Source: Alphaproteobacteria bacterium (GTDB lineage Bacteria; Pseudomonadota; Alphaproteobacteria; Rickettsiales; JADKJE01). From it: a DNA stretch of 64,000 nucleotides. The stretch is taken from NCBI GenBank assembly GCA_016722515.1, contig JADKJE010000002.1:434001-498000 (forward strand), read 5' to 3'. The position numbers were made by a program, and so were the translations under genes. Position 1 is the stretch's first letter; each line of letters opens with the position of its first letter. Below, one piece after another: positions 39,683 to 47,849 of the stretch. The notes under the pieces are model-generated. The model was not told where the DNA came from, did not search any database, and saw only the letters and a program-made list of their open reading frames with translations.

Positions 39683-40024
39683 ATGAAGCACTATTATAAA
39701 GAATTAGGAATCGTTCTTCTGGCGGGATTCATGTGTGCCTGTCAATCTCAAAATTCTGTGGGAAGCTTGGATTCTATGAAAAATACTCAAGCTAACCAAT
39801 CCACAGAGCTTCGAACTTTGCGAATGTATAACGACATTGAATGCACTCTGGAAGGTAGCAAGCTCTCCCGTCTTGGTGAGATGTATTTCGGCGGCACACG
39901 AGAAGTAGGCTACGTCGTGGCATCTAATGCCCGTGGAAAATTAATTGTCAGGTGGAAAGATTTTGACAATAAGAAGCAATCACGCGAGTTTATTCTCTCT
40001 GATAAAGATTTTGGGGCCGATTAA
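39683..40024 (+). CDS. Small lipoprotein
   Basis: A 113-residue protein with a lipoprotein signal (VLLAGFMCAC; Cys near residue 18-20). The mature part is hydrophilic with one Cys (NDIECTLEG) and ends RWKDFDNKKQSREF. AAGGA precedes the ATG. Its place at the end of the cassette train suggests an exported immunity protein, but no toxin partner is readable beside it. Confidence 0.55.
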   Translation: MKHYYKELGIVLLAGFMCACQSQNSVGSLDSMKNTQANQSTELRTLRMYNDIECTLEGSKLSRLGEMYFGGTREVGYVVASNARGKLIVRWKDFDNKKQSREFILSDKDFGAD

Positions 40025-40026
40025 AT

Positions 40027-40369
40027 CCCACCGTGAGTTGACGGTGCAGAATGCGGCGACCCTTTCCAGTAAAGGCTCGATGACGCTCAATGCCCATGAC
40101 CAGTTGGATATTTTGGGCAGTGATGTGCAGGCGGCACAAAATATCAACCTGAATGCCCAAGATATTAATATCAGCTCGGTAGATGAGTATTATTACATGG
40201 AGACGGTTAGCCATAAAGCGGCTTCATGAGCAGCAGCACGCAAATTCACCGCACAGACCAGGTGACCAACCGCGGTTCAACCTTGGTGGCAGGTGGAAAC
40301 GTTACCATGAATGCGGCAGATGATATCGGCGTGAAAGGCTCTTATATCGAAGCGGGTGACGTGCTCCCA
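40027..40369 (+). pseudogene. FhaB/CdiA repeat-region remnant
   Basis: Encodes haemagglutinin-type repeats (LTVQNAATLSSKGSMTLNA, DILGSDVQAAQNINLNAQ) in one frame, then after position about 40222 continues one base back (GFMSSSTQIHRTDQVTNRGS, GGNVTMNAADDIGVKGSY). It is more divergent from the main cdiA than the other copies, so it comes from another haemagglutinin allele. It ends abruptly at about 40369. Confidence 0.7.
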
Positions 40370-40400
40370 ATTGATGTACCAGTTAGAAGTAGAGTCTTGA

Positions 40401-40559
40401 GTTCTTTTTATAACTGCTTTTGGTTTCGCGATCAACACCGCATTGGGTAAGCTCTCAAAAACCATCTTTTATGCCTCGTTCAAGCTACCAGCATCAGTGA
40501 AAGATATAACCATATTTAACCACTTATCTGCAGATCAAAAAAAGTTGATCAATCTCTAA
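40401..40559 (+). other. Short unassigned coding-like fragment
   Basis: An open stretch of 52 codons (ITAFGFAINTALGKLSKTIF, then ASVKDITIFNHLSADQKKL) ending at a stop inside the right dispersed repeat. It may be the tail of a toxin or of the disrupted target. No family recognised. Confidence 0.25.
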
Positions 40560-40596
40560 AAGCTCGTTTCGGGTGTCCCATTGACGAAGACAGGAG
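40537..40596. repeat. Dispersed repeat, right half (copy 2), at CDI island right edge
   Basis: Matches 3006-3064 with a few changes. Together with the left half at 20889-21040 it brackets the CDI island in the same order and orientation as the compact copy at 2657-3064. Confidence 0.75.
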
Positions 40597-40718
40597 GATG
40601 GACTTAAGAATGGACATGGCTTTTTATGTTTCTGGGTAATGATAATCGACGCGCTAAGTCATCTTAGCCTATGTTAGAGCGTCTTACAGTTCTAACAATA
40701 CAAGGACGATTATCAAGC

Positions 40719-41663
40719 TTAATTGGCAAGCGGATGGCATGACAATACATAATCCCGTAATTGTTGATCCACAATATGCGTATAAATTTGTGTAGTGGTA
40801 ATGCTTGAATGCCCCAGTAATGTTTGGATCGTGCGTAAATCGGCGCCGTGATGTAACAAATGGCTGGCAAAACTGTGGCGAATGACGTGCGGTGAGACGC
40901 GGTCAGGGTCGACATTGGCACGAAGTGCAAGGTCTTTCAGCAATTGTCCAAAACGTTGGCGTGTCATATGACCTTTGCTTTGCTTTTTTTGTTTGGTGGG
41001 TTTAGCTCCTCGATTGGGGTCGATGGGGAATAAATAGGGATTGGTGGGGGTTGCATCGCGCAGGGATAGGTACTTTTTTAGCATCACGATAGCTTTATCA
41101 TGAAGCGGAACAAGCCGTTCTTTACGTCCTTTTCCTTCTACCACTAAAAAAGGAACTATCTGACCATCGGCGCCAATACGAATCATGGAGTGGGTGAGGC
41201 TGAGTAATTCAGTCACACGTAAACCGGTGGCATAAAGAATTTCAAGCAGGGTTGAAAAGCGGAGTCCAGCAATGGATTCATCGCTATGGGCGGTGCTAAG
41301 CAGTAGGTTGATATCGTCTTCGCTCAGGGCGTGTGGTAAGGGGCGTTGTTTGCGTTGATGCTCAACGGCAATGGTCGGATCGACCTGGATGTGATTTTCA
41401 GACAGCAAGAAGTGATAAAATTGGCGAAGAGCAGATAAATGTCGGCTTGAGGTAGACGAAGCCATTTTTTGTTTACTTTGTTTCGTAAAATAACGCCGCA
41501 GTTTATCTGCTTCGATGGCGATGATTGATGTCTGTTCTTTATGGCAAAATTGCAGGAAGGCCAGAAGATCACGGCGGTACGAATCGATGGTATTGGGCGT
41601 AGCGGCCCTTTCGGCAACCATCATATCTAAAAAGGATTCAACTAAATAAATGTCGGCGTTCAT
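40719..41663 (-). CDS. xerD: Tyrosine recombinase XerD
   Basis: Site-specific recombinase that resolves chromosome dimers at dif. The 314-residue protein has the SAM-like N-terminal domain and the catalytic set: Arg in ATGLRVTELLSL, HVIRHSFASH, His/Gly in LLGHSSITTT, and the Tyr nucleophile in TTQIYTHI. The position next to aroK-aroB is typical of alphaproteobacterial xerD. ATG 41663 (AATAGG eight bases upstream) is preferred over a TTG at 41681. It lies only about 120 bp from the island edge, but as a conserved housekeeping gene it is probably not the island integrase. Confidence 0.9.
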   Translation of the reverse strand: MNADIYLVESFLDMMVAERAATPNTIDSYRRDLLAFLQFCHKEQTSIIAIEADKLRRYFTKQSKQKMASSTSSRHLSALRQFYHFLLSENHIQVDPTIAVEHQRKQRPLPHALSEDDINLLLSTAHSDESIAGLRFSTLLEILYATGLRVTELLSLTHSMIRIGADGQIVPFLVVEGKGRKERLVPLHDKAIVMLKKYLSLRDATPTNPYLFPIDPNRGAKPTKQKKQSKGHMTRQRFGQLLKDLALRANVDPDRVSPHVIRHSFASHLLHHGADLRTIQTLLGHSSITTTQIYTHIVDQQLRDYVLSCHPLAN

Positions 41664-41673
41664 GACCAACCTA

Positions 41674-43413
41674 TTAATCAATGGTTGTTTGAGACGTGTA
41701 AATGATCGCGATGCGGGCCAGTTCCGAAGCTTCTTGTTTTAATCCCATCGCGTAAAATGCTTTAACGATATCGGCGAGTGCCAACGGATAATGGTGCGGT
41801 GTTGGCTTTTGTTCCATAACATTGATCGCCAGCAAGATGGTTTTAGCGGGAAAATTTAGCGGGAATGACGCATCAAGGTCATGGGTGATGAGCGTATCGG
41901 ATGCAATATCGAGTGTTTGTGTTTGGTTCTGCGCCTCGCCAGGAATCTGGGTTTTTAGTGCCTTCAACAATTGGTAGATAAACCGCATATAGGGCTGCTG
42001 CTGGTCGGTAGGTAAGCTATGTGACCATTGTTCCCAGGTGGTAATGTCGATGGTGCTCACCGATGCCCCTTCGGGTTTTTGTATGGCTTGTGCACCAATG
42101 CGAAGTTTGGCCATGTCACTGCTGATAGCGCCCGTTAGTGGCTGGGTGGCAACCAGGTCAAGCCAATGGCTGACTTGTAAATCCTTTTGCGCAAGCATAA
42201 GGGTTCTAAAAATTGCGGCCGTTGCTGGCAATACGTCAGCTGGGAGCGGGGGATCAATTTGAAAATCATTGGCACGATCGGCAATATAGGTAAGGCCCTG
42301 CCATAACAAACCGGCCTGCCTGTAATCATGATATATTTTGCCAATATAACGTAAGCTCTCAACCGGTGGCAATGATTCTGCAAGACGTTTGGCATATTGG
42401 CTGCGTAAGCTAAGGGCATCAAGCGTTGGTTGTTTTTTTGCTTTTTTGGCTGGGGCTGGATTCGGGAGTGCTTGATAAAGAGCCAACAAGGACGATGGTG
42501 GGTAATGGCCTGTTCCTAATAATAATTCTCCGGCGGTAATTTTTGTTTTTGGATCTGCGGTGAATGTGGACGTAATCAACATTAAGGCAGCTGGAGGAAA
42601 CGTTTCGGGATGGCTGACGTTAACCGGAATATTACCAAGGCCAATAAACGCCAGTACTAAAGGGCTTCTGCTGGAATCAGCATCCAGGACGATGCCTTTT
42701 TTCTTGTTAAAAACAGCTTGTTCCAGCACGTTACCCAGGGCACCGCCTGGCAATAAGTGATCTTCTTCCAGAAGGCCATAACCCAACTGTGCTTTATCCA
42801 TGTCTTTATTATTGAGCGTGCAAGCCAGCGAGGCAAAACGCCAGAAAGGGAGTGTCGGTGTATGTTCAAATTGCTGGGCGATGATTTCACAAGCTTCACG
42901 GTAGCGCGTTTGCAGCAACAAAATTTCCGTTTGCAATTGTGACAGCATCACATTGTTTTGATAGTTCGGAATGCGCTTAAGCAATTGCTGGGCATCCTCA
43001 AACTCGCCCATCAGCATCAGCTGTTGGATACGCAAGATGAATAAAGCGTGATCGGTGCGGTTGGTGGCAGGCAAATCAATATTGTTCACCAGGAGCATAA
43101 CCTTGAGATTATGCACAAGCGGGGTAGCAGAAAGCGGTTTAAGTTGAGACAATGCGTCCTGGATATCGCCTTCATCCATCCCCGCCCACAGATGGTCAAG
43201 CTGAGGTCCATTTTTATAGAGCCCGATATTATCAAGTGGGATATCCGACAACCCTGTATTCACGACGGGTGCATCGCGTTTCAGCCCTTCAAATAAAACA
43301 TCAAAGCGGCTGGGGGAGGTGGTCGTCGTTTTTTCCTCTCCGGCTGAGGGTCCAGCAAAGGCCGAGGCAGTCGTTACCAACATAAGACTTAATACCAGGA
43401 ACCAATGCCGCAT
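41674..43413 (-). CDS. Secreted protein of unknown function, between xerD and aroK
   Basis: A 579-residue protein with a clear signal peptide (residues 1-20, ending SAFA). The mature part is mostly alpha-helical, Leu/Ala-rich, suggesting TPR-like or solenoid repeats. A long secreted protein in this position beside xerD/aroK occurs in alphaproteobacteria, but I cannot name a function. It is preceded four bases upstream by a tiny membrane-protein gene and its stop region overlaps the alternative xerD start, so the three are likely one transcript. Confidence 0.7.
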   Translation of the reverse strand: MRHWFLVLSLMLVTTASAFAGPSAGEEKTTTTSPSRFDVLFEGLKRDAPVVNTGLSDIPLDNIGLYKNGPQLDHLWAGMDEGDIQDALSQLKPLSATPLVHNLKVMLLVNNIDLPATNRTDHALFILRIQQLMLMGEFEDAQQLLKRIPNYQNNVMLSQLQTEILLLQTRYREACEIIAQQFEHTPTLPFWRFASLACTLNNKDMDKAQLGYGLLEEDHLLPGGALGNVLEQAVFNKKKGIVLDADSSRSPLVLAFIGLGNIPVNVSHPETFPPAALMLITSTFTADPKTKITAGELLLGTGHYPPSSLLALYQALPNPAPAKKAKKQPTLDALSLRSQYAKRLAESLPPVESLRYIGKIYHDYRQAGLLWQGLTYIADRANDFQIDPPLPADVLPATAAIFRTLMLAQKDLQVSHWLDLVATQPLTGAISSDMAKLRIGAQAIQKPEGASVSTIDITTWEQWSHSLPTDQQQPYMRFIYQLLKALKTQIPGEAQNQTQTLDIASDTLITHDLDASFPLNFPAKTILLAINVMEQKPTPHHYPLALADIVKAFYAMGLKQEASELARIAIIYTSQTTID

Positions 43414-43416
43414 CCG

Positions 43417-43551
43417 TTAATTCTTCATCAGGGTTTTGCTATCCAGAGTTTTGGCGATGTCTTGTGTTGGGGCAGGAACCTCTTTTGAGAGCACAAAAGC
43501 CAAAGCGCCTATTCCGATCAACACAGCAACCAATCCAATTTTCCATATCAT
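43417..43551 (-). CDS. Small single-pass membrane protein
   Basis: A 44-residue protein: one hydrophobic helix (about residues 3-21, IGLVAVLIGIGALAFV) then a short polar tail with KEVPAPTQDI. AAGAAGG is seven bases before the ATG. Its stop lies three bases before the ATG of the secreted 579-residue protein, indicating an operon. Below usual annotation cut-offs but the ribosome site and tight spacing support it. Confidence 0.65.
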   Translation of the reverse strand: MIWKIGLVAVLIGIGALAFVLSKEVPAPTQDIAKTLDSKTLMKN

Positions 43552-43681
43552 AATCTTACCTTCTTTAATGATTCACTAATTTCTCCAAATACTTTATCAT
43601 ATAACGCATGACAAGCCTAGCGGCATTTGGTAAGAATCCTTATCCAGATTTTGACCAGATGCCCACCCACCAGGAGATAAT

Positions 43682-44245
43682 GTGAGTTTATACCAGCTAA
43701 GGAACATCAGAAAACCAATCGTGCTTGTAGGGCTGATGGGTGCTGGAAAAACGGTAGTGGGTCGGCCGCTTGCCCGCAAATTACGGATGTCGTTTGTCGA
43801 TGCCGATAGTGAGATTGAAGAACAAGAAGGCATGAGCATTTCTGAAATTTTTGCTGAAAAAGGCGAGCCTTATTTTCGTACCATAGAGCAGCGGGTGATT
43901 AACAGCGTGCTGGAGACCGATCCCCATGTGCTGGCCTCAGGTGGAGGGGCATTTATCCAGCCCGAATTGCGTGGTATCATTAAGAAAAAGGCTATCTCGG
44001 TATGGTTGAAAGCAGATTTAGATATTATCTACGACCGCATAACCCGTAAAAATAACCGTCCGCTGCTGGAGGTAGAAGATAAGCGAAAAACATTGGTTGC
44101 ATTGATGGAAAAGCGTTATCCTGTCTATGCTGAGGCAGATATCACCGTGTTAAGTAACGATGATACCCCAGAGCCGGTAGTCAAACGTATCCTTGATGCA
44201 CTTGATGATTATTTTAAAATGAATGGAAGTGAGCATGCAGAATAA
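43682..44245 (+). CDS. aroK: Shikimate kinase
   Basis: Phosphorylates shikimate in the shikimate pathway. 187 residues with Walker A GLMGAGKT, the shikimate-binding DADSEIEE and GEPYFRTIEQRVI, a GGGAF loop and the lid residue region RKNNRPLLE. Starts with GTG at 43682 behind an AGGAG; there is no in-frame ATG nearby. It overlaps aroB. Confidence 0.96.
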   Translation: MSLYQLRNIRKPIVLVGLMGAGKTVVGRPLARKLRMSFVDADSEIEEQEGMSISEIFAEKGEPYFRTIEQRVINSVLETDPHVLASGGGAFIQPELRGIIKKKAISVWLKADLDIIYDRITRKNNRPLLEVEDKRKTLVALMEKRYPVYAEADITVLSNDDTPEPVVKRILDALDDYFKMNGSEHAE

Positions 44246-45359
44246 CCTGGTTAAAGACACCGTTACTGTCGATTTAAACGATAGAAGTTACGACATATTG
44301 ATTGGTGATGGTTTATTGCCGGAAATGGGAACGATACTGAAGGACAAAGTTGCCTTCCAGGCCTTCTTTATCATAACCGATTCCAATGTTGCCTCGTTGC
44401 ATTTGCCAACATTGGAAGCGTCACTTAAAAAAGCGTCATTACCCTTTTATACCTGTGTGGTGGAAGCGGGTGAACAAAGTAAACGTTTTTCCACCGTTGA
44501 AACACTTTTAAATGAGATATTGGACCAACGCCCCGAACGTAAGGTGGCTATCATTGCACTGGGCGGTGGGGTGGTCGGTGATTTAACCGGTTTTGTGGCA
44601 TCTATTTTATTGCGTGGCGTTCCTTTTATTCAGATTCCAACCACCTTGTTATCGCAGGTAGATAGCTCAGTTGGTGGAAAAACCGGGATCAATACCGGGC
44701 ATGGCAAAAATCTGGTGGGAACGTTCTATCAACCGGAACTGGTCGTGATTGACACCGATGTGCTCAATACGTTACCTCAGCGTGAATTTCTGGCTGGCTA
44801 TGCGGAAGTGGTTAAATACGGGGCCATTGCCAAAGGCGAATTTTTTGATTGGCTGGATGAACATAAACAGGCGCTGCGCGATCGTCAGCCCGAAGCGTTG
44901 CGTTATGCCATTAAACACAGCTGTGTATGTAAGGCCGAGATCGTAGCAAAAGACGAGCGCGAAAGTAATGTTCGAGCATTGCTTAATCTGGGGCACACAT
45001 TTGGCCATGCCTATGAAGCCGTTTCGGGTTATTCTAATGTGTTACTGCATGGTGAGGGGGTTTCAATCGGGATGGCCCATGCGTTTACCCTGTCAGTACG
45101 CTTAGGCTATTGCGAAGAAGCGCTGGCCACACGGTTTATTCGTCACATGCAGGATATCGGTTTGCCAACATCCCTTAAAGATATTCAATGGGAATGGGAT
45201 GTGGATGCTATCATGACCTCAATGGCGCAGGATAAAAAAGTAGATCAGGGCAAATTGGTGTTTATTTTAGTTAAAAAAATTGGCGAAGGGTTTATCGCTA
45301 AAGATGTGGCGATGGAAGCTGCCAGGGATGTAATATGTTCTGATCTTTTATCATGTTAA
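44235..45359 (+). CDS. aroB: 3-dehydroquinate synthase
   Basis: Second step of the shikimate pathway, NAD- and Zn-dependent. 374 residues with GGGVVGDLTGFVAS, the PTTLLSQVDSSVGGKTGIN signature, metal ligands in the KAEIVAKDERE region and in LNLGHTFGHAYE. The ATG at 44235 has GGAAG upstream and overlaps the aroK end by 11 bases; an ATG at 44223 is the alternative. Confidence 0.96.
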   Translation: MQNNLVKDTVTVDLNDRSYDILIGDGLLPEMGTILKDKVAFQAFFIITDSNVASLHLPTLEASLKKASLPFYTCVVEAGEQSKRFSTVETLLNEILDQRPERKVAIIALGGGVVGDLTGFVASILLRGVPFIQIPTTLLSQVDSSVGGKTGINTGHGKNLVGTFYQPELVVIDTDVLNTLPQREFLAGYAEVVKYGAIAKGEFFDWLDEHKQALRDRQPEALRYAIKHSCVCKAEIVAKDERESNVRALLNLGHTFGHAYEAVSGYSNVLLHGEGVSIGMAHAFTLSVRLGYCEEALATRFIRHMQDIGLPTSLKDIQWEWDVDAIMTSMAQDKKVDQGKLVFILVKKIGEGFIAKDVAMEAARDVICSDLLSC

Positions 45360-45464
45360 AAGATATTCACAGCGTTTTTTTAATGTGAGTTTTTTTGACA
45401 ATCCGTGGTCCAGATTTCGGGGAGCGCGACATAGACTATTTTTATTTTCAACTACAAAGCTAAG

Positions 45465-45493
45465 TTGACTTTCATAAATTACAATTATATCGT
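45465..45493 (+). promoter_or_regulatory. Candidate sigma-70-type promoter for small peptide gene
   Basis: TTGACT (45465-45470) is followed after 17 bases by TATATC (45488-45493). It would start a leader of roughly 115 bases ahead of the 34-residue ORF at 45616. The leader has three short inverted repeats: ACCAAGG/CCTTGGT, TAAGG/CCTTA, and CCTGC/GCAGG. Confidence 0.4.
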
Positions 45494-45615
45494 TGCGCCA
45501 ACCAAGGAAGCCCCTTGGTCATTCTGCATTGCAGGATACGACTATAGGTATAAGGTTCTTGCCTTACACCTTGCCTGCTTGCAGGATTGGTTTAACACTT
45601 ATAAGGAGAAATCTG

Positions 45616-45720
45616 ATGAAGTTAGAATCGATACTCAAGAAAGTGGCAAGGTTGTTACAAGCAACCTTGCCGGTCTTGACGGTCATTCTTGAAATCGTAA
45701 AAATTTTAAGGACCCTTTAA
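45616..45720 (+). CDS. 34-residue hydrophobic/amphipathic peptide
   Basis: ATG at 45616 behind TAAGGAG. The peptide starts with a basic amphipathic part (SILKKVARLLQA), continues with a hydrophobic helix (LPVLTVILEIVKIL) and ends RTL. Size and character resemble membrane-active small toxins or small membrane proteins. The hairpin-rich leader and the inverted repeat after the stop are consistent with a type I toxin locus, but no antisense RNA can be demonstrated from sequence alone. Confidence 0.45.
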   Translation: MKLESILKKVARLLQATLPVLTVILEIVKILRTL

Positions 45721-45727
45721 GCTGCTA

Positions 45728-45751
45728 GGGGATGCCATTCACGGCGTCCCC
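45728..45751 (+). terminator. Hairpin after small peptide gene
   Basis: GGGGATGCC / GGCGTCCCC pair as a nine-base-pair stem (one G-T pair) around a six-base loop, eight bases after the stop. It lacks a T-run, so intrinsic termination is uncertain. Confidence 0.4.
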
Positions 45752-45797
45752 ACCTATAGATATATTATATATTTGCTATCTTAAGAATCAATAAAAA

Positions 45798-45847
45798 ATT
45801 ATTGTATTTCCTTGAAGCCTCAATTATTGTATTTCCTTGAAACCTCA
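45798..45847. repeat. Two tandem 25-bp direct repeats
   Basis: The unit ATTATTGTATTTCCTTGAAG followed by CCTCA occurs twice in a row with one change (GAAG versus GAAA). Nothing else coding is visible between the small peptide hairpin and the TfoX_N gene. Confidence 0.7.
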
Positions 45848-45988
45848 TTGAGAGTGGAAATATCCCATACTTTTAAAGGCTTCCAGATAGATGCGAAGCG
45901 CATCTATCAAATGACCAGCGCATTTTCATGTTAGTCAAATGTGTTTTTTCATTTTCAGTCGCTAACCCACAATGGTGATATAAATCTA

Positions 45989-46342
45989 TCACCGCCTAGG
46001 TTTCTTCTTAGGCTTACTTTTGGGAGCCCGTAACCCAGCTTGGTATGCCTTTTCTGCCCAATCGGCTAATGCCTCTTGGTCATCCATAACATCAGAAGGT
46101 ACAATCCAGTAGGAAAGGCTATGTCTTTTTCCCTTTGCTTCATAGGTAAAGGGTTCAGAACTGGCGGCTTCATAATCAGGGCGATTCGTATCGTCCGTCT
46201 TTAAATACAGCGTATCGTCAATAACAATCCCAAATATCTGCCCAGACCGATAAACTCCAAAGCCGCCAAACATCGATCGGACAGTAACATTTGCCCACGA
46301 AGACAGCTGGTCAATGAGGTATTCGCAAAATTCTCTACTCAT
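45989..46342 (-). CDS. TfoX N-terminal domain protein
   Basis: A 117-residue protein with the TfoX_N pattern: VTVRSMFGGFGVYRSGQIFG, then DDTLYLKTDDTNR and SYWIVPSDVMDD. Such stand-alone domains are common in alphaproteobacteria; they are named after the competence regulator but their function is not established. The C-terminus is strongly basic (KSKPKKKPRR). Confidence 0.85.
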   Translation of the reverse strand: MSREFCEYLIDQLSSWANVTVRSMFGGFGVYRSGQIFGIVIDDTLYLKTDDTNRPDYEAASSEPFTYEAKGKRHSLSYWIVPSDVMDDQEALADWAEKAYQAGLRAPKSKPKKKPRR

Positions 46343-46463
46343 GCTAGGTATTATAAGCTGTAAAATGGGAAAATAAAATTGCTAACATCGCAAGACGACT
46401 TGGTTGAGATTGATCCTAACGAGCTAGGCAAAAGCATCGTATGGATGTTTGAAAAATAATGCT

Positions 46464-46694
46464 TCACTGTGCATTTAGTTTTTTAGCCATAATCTTCTTT
46501 TTCAGATTGGTCTGAAATATGCGCCGCTGCTTTGTGATCTCATACAATACGATGCCAGAAGATGTCCCTAAATTGAGGCTTTCGATAATCCCAATATTGC
46601 AGATATCCTCGGGATTCTCAATGACTGCGATCAAGTTTTTGCACCTAAAGTCCTTAACTTTATTGGCTCTTGCACGCAATGTTGGTTTTGACAT
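46464..46694 (-). pseudogene. SpoU/TrmH-type RNA 2'-O-methyltransferase with internal deletion
   Basis: A 76-codon frame joining two ends of the SPOUT fold. KNLIAVIENPEDICNIG matches the start of the methyltransferase domain, and IESLNLGTSSGIVLYEITKQ matches the C-terminal cofactor-knot motif. The roughly 100 residues normally between them are absent, so the protein cannot fold as a methyltransferase. No convincing ribosome site precedes it. Confidence 0.6.
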
Positions 46695-46817
46695 TGGCTT
46701 AGACTTGGGTTTCTCTATCCATGATAGATCCTCTGTTCTATATCATATAAATGAAAGCTCACGCAGGTGAACATTTAACCTACTGTAGCCGAATAAAAAA
46801 ACAGTTGAACAGAAATT

Positions 46818-46890
46818 TGGTGGTGCCAAAGCGGAATCGACCCCCTGACTGCTTGCATTCCATGCAGTCGAACAATGATTCGCCTCAATT
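46818..46890 (-). pseudogene. tRNA-like relic
   Basis: On the minus strand this ends GGCACCACCA and contains a T-arm-like GGGTCGATTCC and an anticodon-arm-like TGCATGGAATGCA, closely resembling the 3' half of a tRNA-Ala-type molecule. A matching 5' acceptor strand and D-arm are not present, and the T-loop is one base off consensus. It is probably a decayed tRNA or an old attachment site. Confidence 0.35.
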
Positions 46891-46963
46891 TTATGTAGAT
46901 GCACAACGATAAATCCGCCTTTATCCATCTCTATCCATCCGTTATATGAAATTATGCACAGGA

Positions 46964-47773
46964 TTAATGTGTCACCATGTTGGTTTTACTGAAAGCGCTT
47001 TCTCTGGCGGCTTTAGCGGGCGAATTAATGAGGGGATTTACATGCTCGTGTTCCCCGTGCTCATGATGCTGGTATCCATGTGCTAAAAGGTCATCAACAA
47101 AATGATGGGCTTTATGGTGTTCGTGATGGGCTGCAATACCATTTTGGTTTTCGTGAGAATGGAGTAAATGTTCCACAGCATGATGGTCATGATGATGGGT
47201 TGTCTCGTGTTGATGCTCATGGTGGTGTTCAGGCATTTTTGCGGTGTGCTCTGTTGAGTTTGCTTCGAATGTGTGTGATTCTGGCTTGTGTAGCTCGGGA
47301 GAATGTGATTGGGCGCTATGGGATTCGTGGGAGCCTGCTAAGGTTTGTTCTGTGGCTGCGTGTGTAGGGTGAAGAAGATGATGAGAGAGATAGCCGCTGG
47401 CGATGAGTTGTTCAACAAAATGAGGTTGCTCATGGCTATGGGAGGCAGATGGAAGTTCGTTCTGGGGTGTAAGATAAGACATAGACTCCGCCGCCAAGGC
47501 TAAATGTTCGGCTTGTTGCTCTATTTCTTTGGTAAGGGATTCAATGTGTTCTTGAGCGTCTTTGAGGCGATGGATGAATTCTTCGTATACAATGCGGGCA
47601 ATTTGTTCTTCTTCGTGTGCCTCTTTGTCTAAGGCGGTATGCCGCTGCTGATGTTCCAGATAGCCAAGGAGTTTAAGGCGAAGGTGAGTCAGGGTGTGTT
47701 CGAACTCGGCAAGCCGCTCCATAATTTTTTCATGGTCGTCATGTGGCTTGAAGAGTGACTTTAAAATTGTCAT
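46964..47773 (-). CDS. Histidine-rich coiled-coil protein
   Basis: A 269-residue protein. The first 110 residues are a charged coiled coil (FEHTLTHLRLKLL, IHRLKDAQEHIESLTKEIE). The rest is extremely His-rich, with runs such as EHHHEHQHETTHHHDHH. Two related modules occur: HFVEQLIASGYLSHH and HFVDDLLAHGYQHHE. Metal storage or buffering of Ni, Zn or Cu is plausible but not proven. No signal peptide. ATG 47773 is preferred over an upstream TTG at 47803. It is divergent from rpmI. Confidence 0.7.
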   Translation of the reverse strand: MTILKSLFKPHDDHEKIMERLAEFEHTLTHLRLKLLGYLEHQQRHTALDKEAHEEEQIARIVYEEFIHRLKDAQEHIESLTKEIEQQAEHLALAAESMSYLTPQNELPSASHSHEQPHFVEQLIASGYLSHHLLHPTHAATEQTLAGSHESHSAQSHSPELHKPESHTFEANSTEHTAKMPEHHHEHQHETTHHHDHHAVEHLLHSHENQNGIAAHHEHHKAHHFVDDLLAHGYQHHEHGEHEHVNPLINSPAKAARESAFSKTNMVTH

Positions 47774-47849
47774 AAAAGTATAATAAGTCTCAATGTAGAT
47801 CAACTAATCTTACTTTATTTTCAATTTATTTTCAATTTATTTTATGGGG

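Noticed and set aside
40719..41663. XerD as the integrase of the CDI island
   Set aside because: Its position beside aroK-aroB and its sequence are those of the chromosomal recombinase; no att-like core was found at the island edges.
45798..45847. CRISPR array
   Set aside because: Only two 25-bp units directly adjacent without spacers; a simple tandem duplication.
46379..46459. 26-codon plus-strand frame (DDLVEIDPNELGKSIVWMF)
   Set aside because: Protein-like but too short and with no ribosome site; at most the tail of a lost gene.
46400..46890. Split (permuted) tmRNA with the CCA-ending relic as its acceptor piece
   Set aside because: No complementary 5' acceptor strand or tag-encoding frame follows on the same strand, so a decayed tRNA is simpler.
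47080..47367. Plus-strand frame opposite the His-rich gene
   Set aside because: It mirrors the His codons of the minus-strand gene and lacks a ribosome site.
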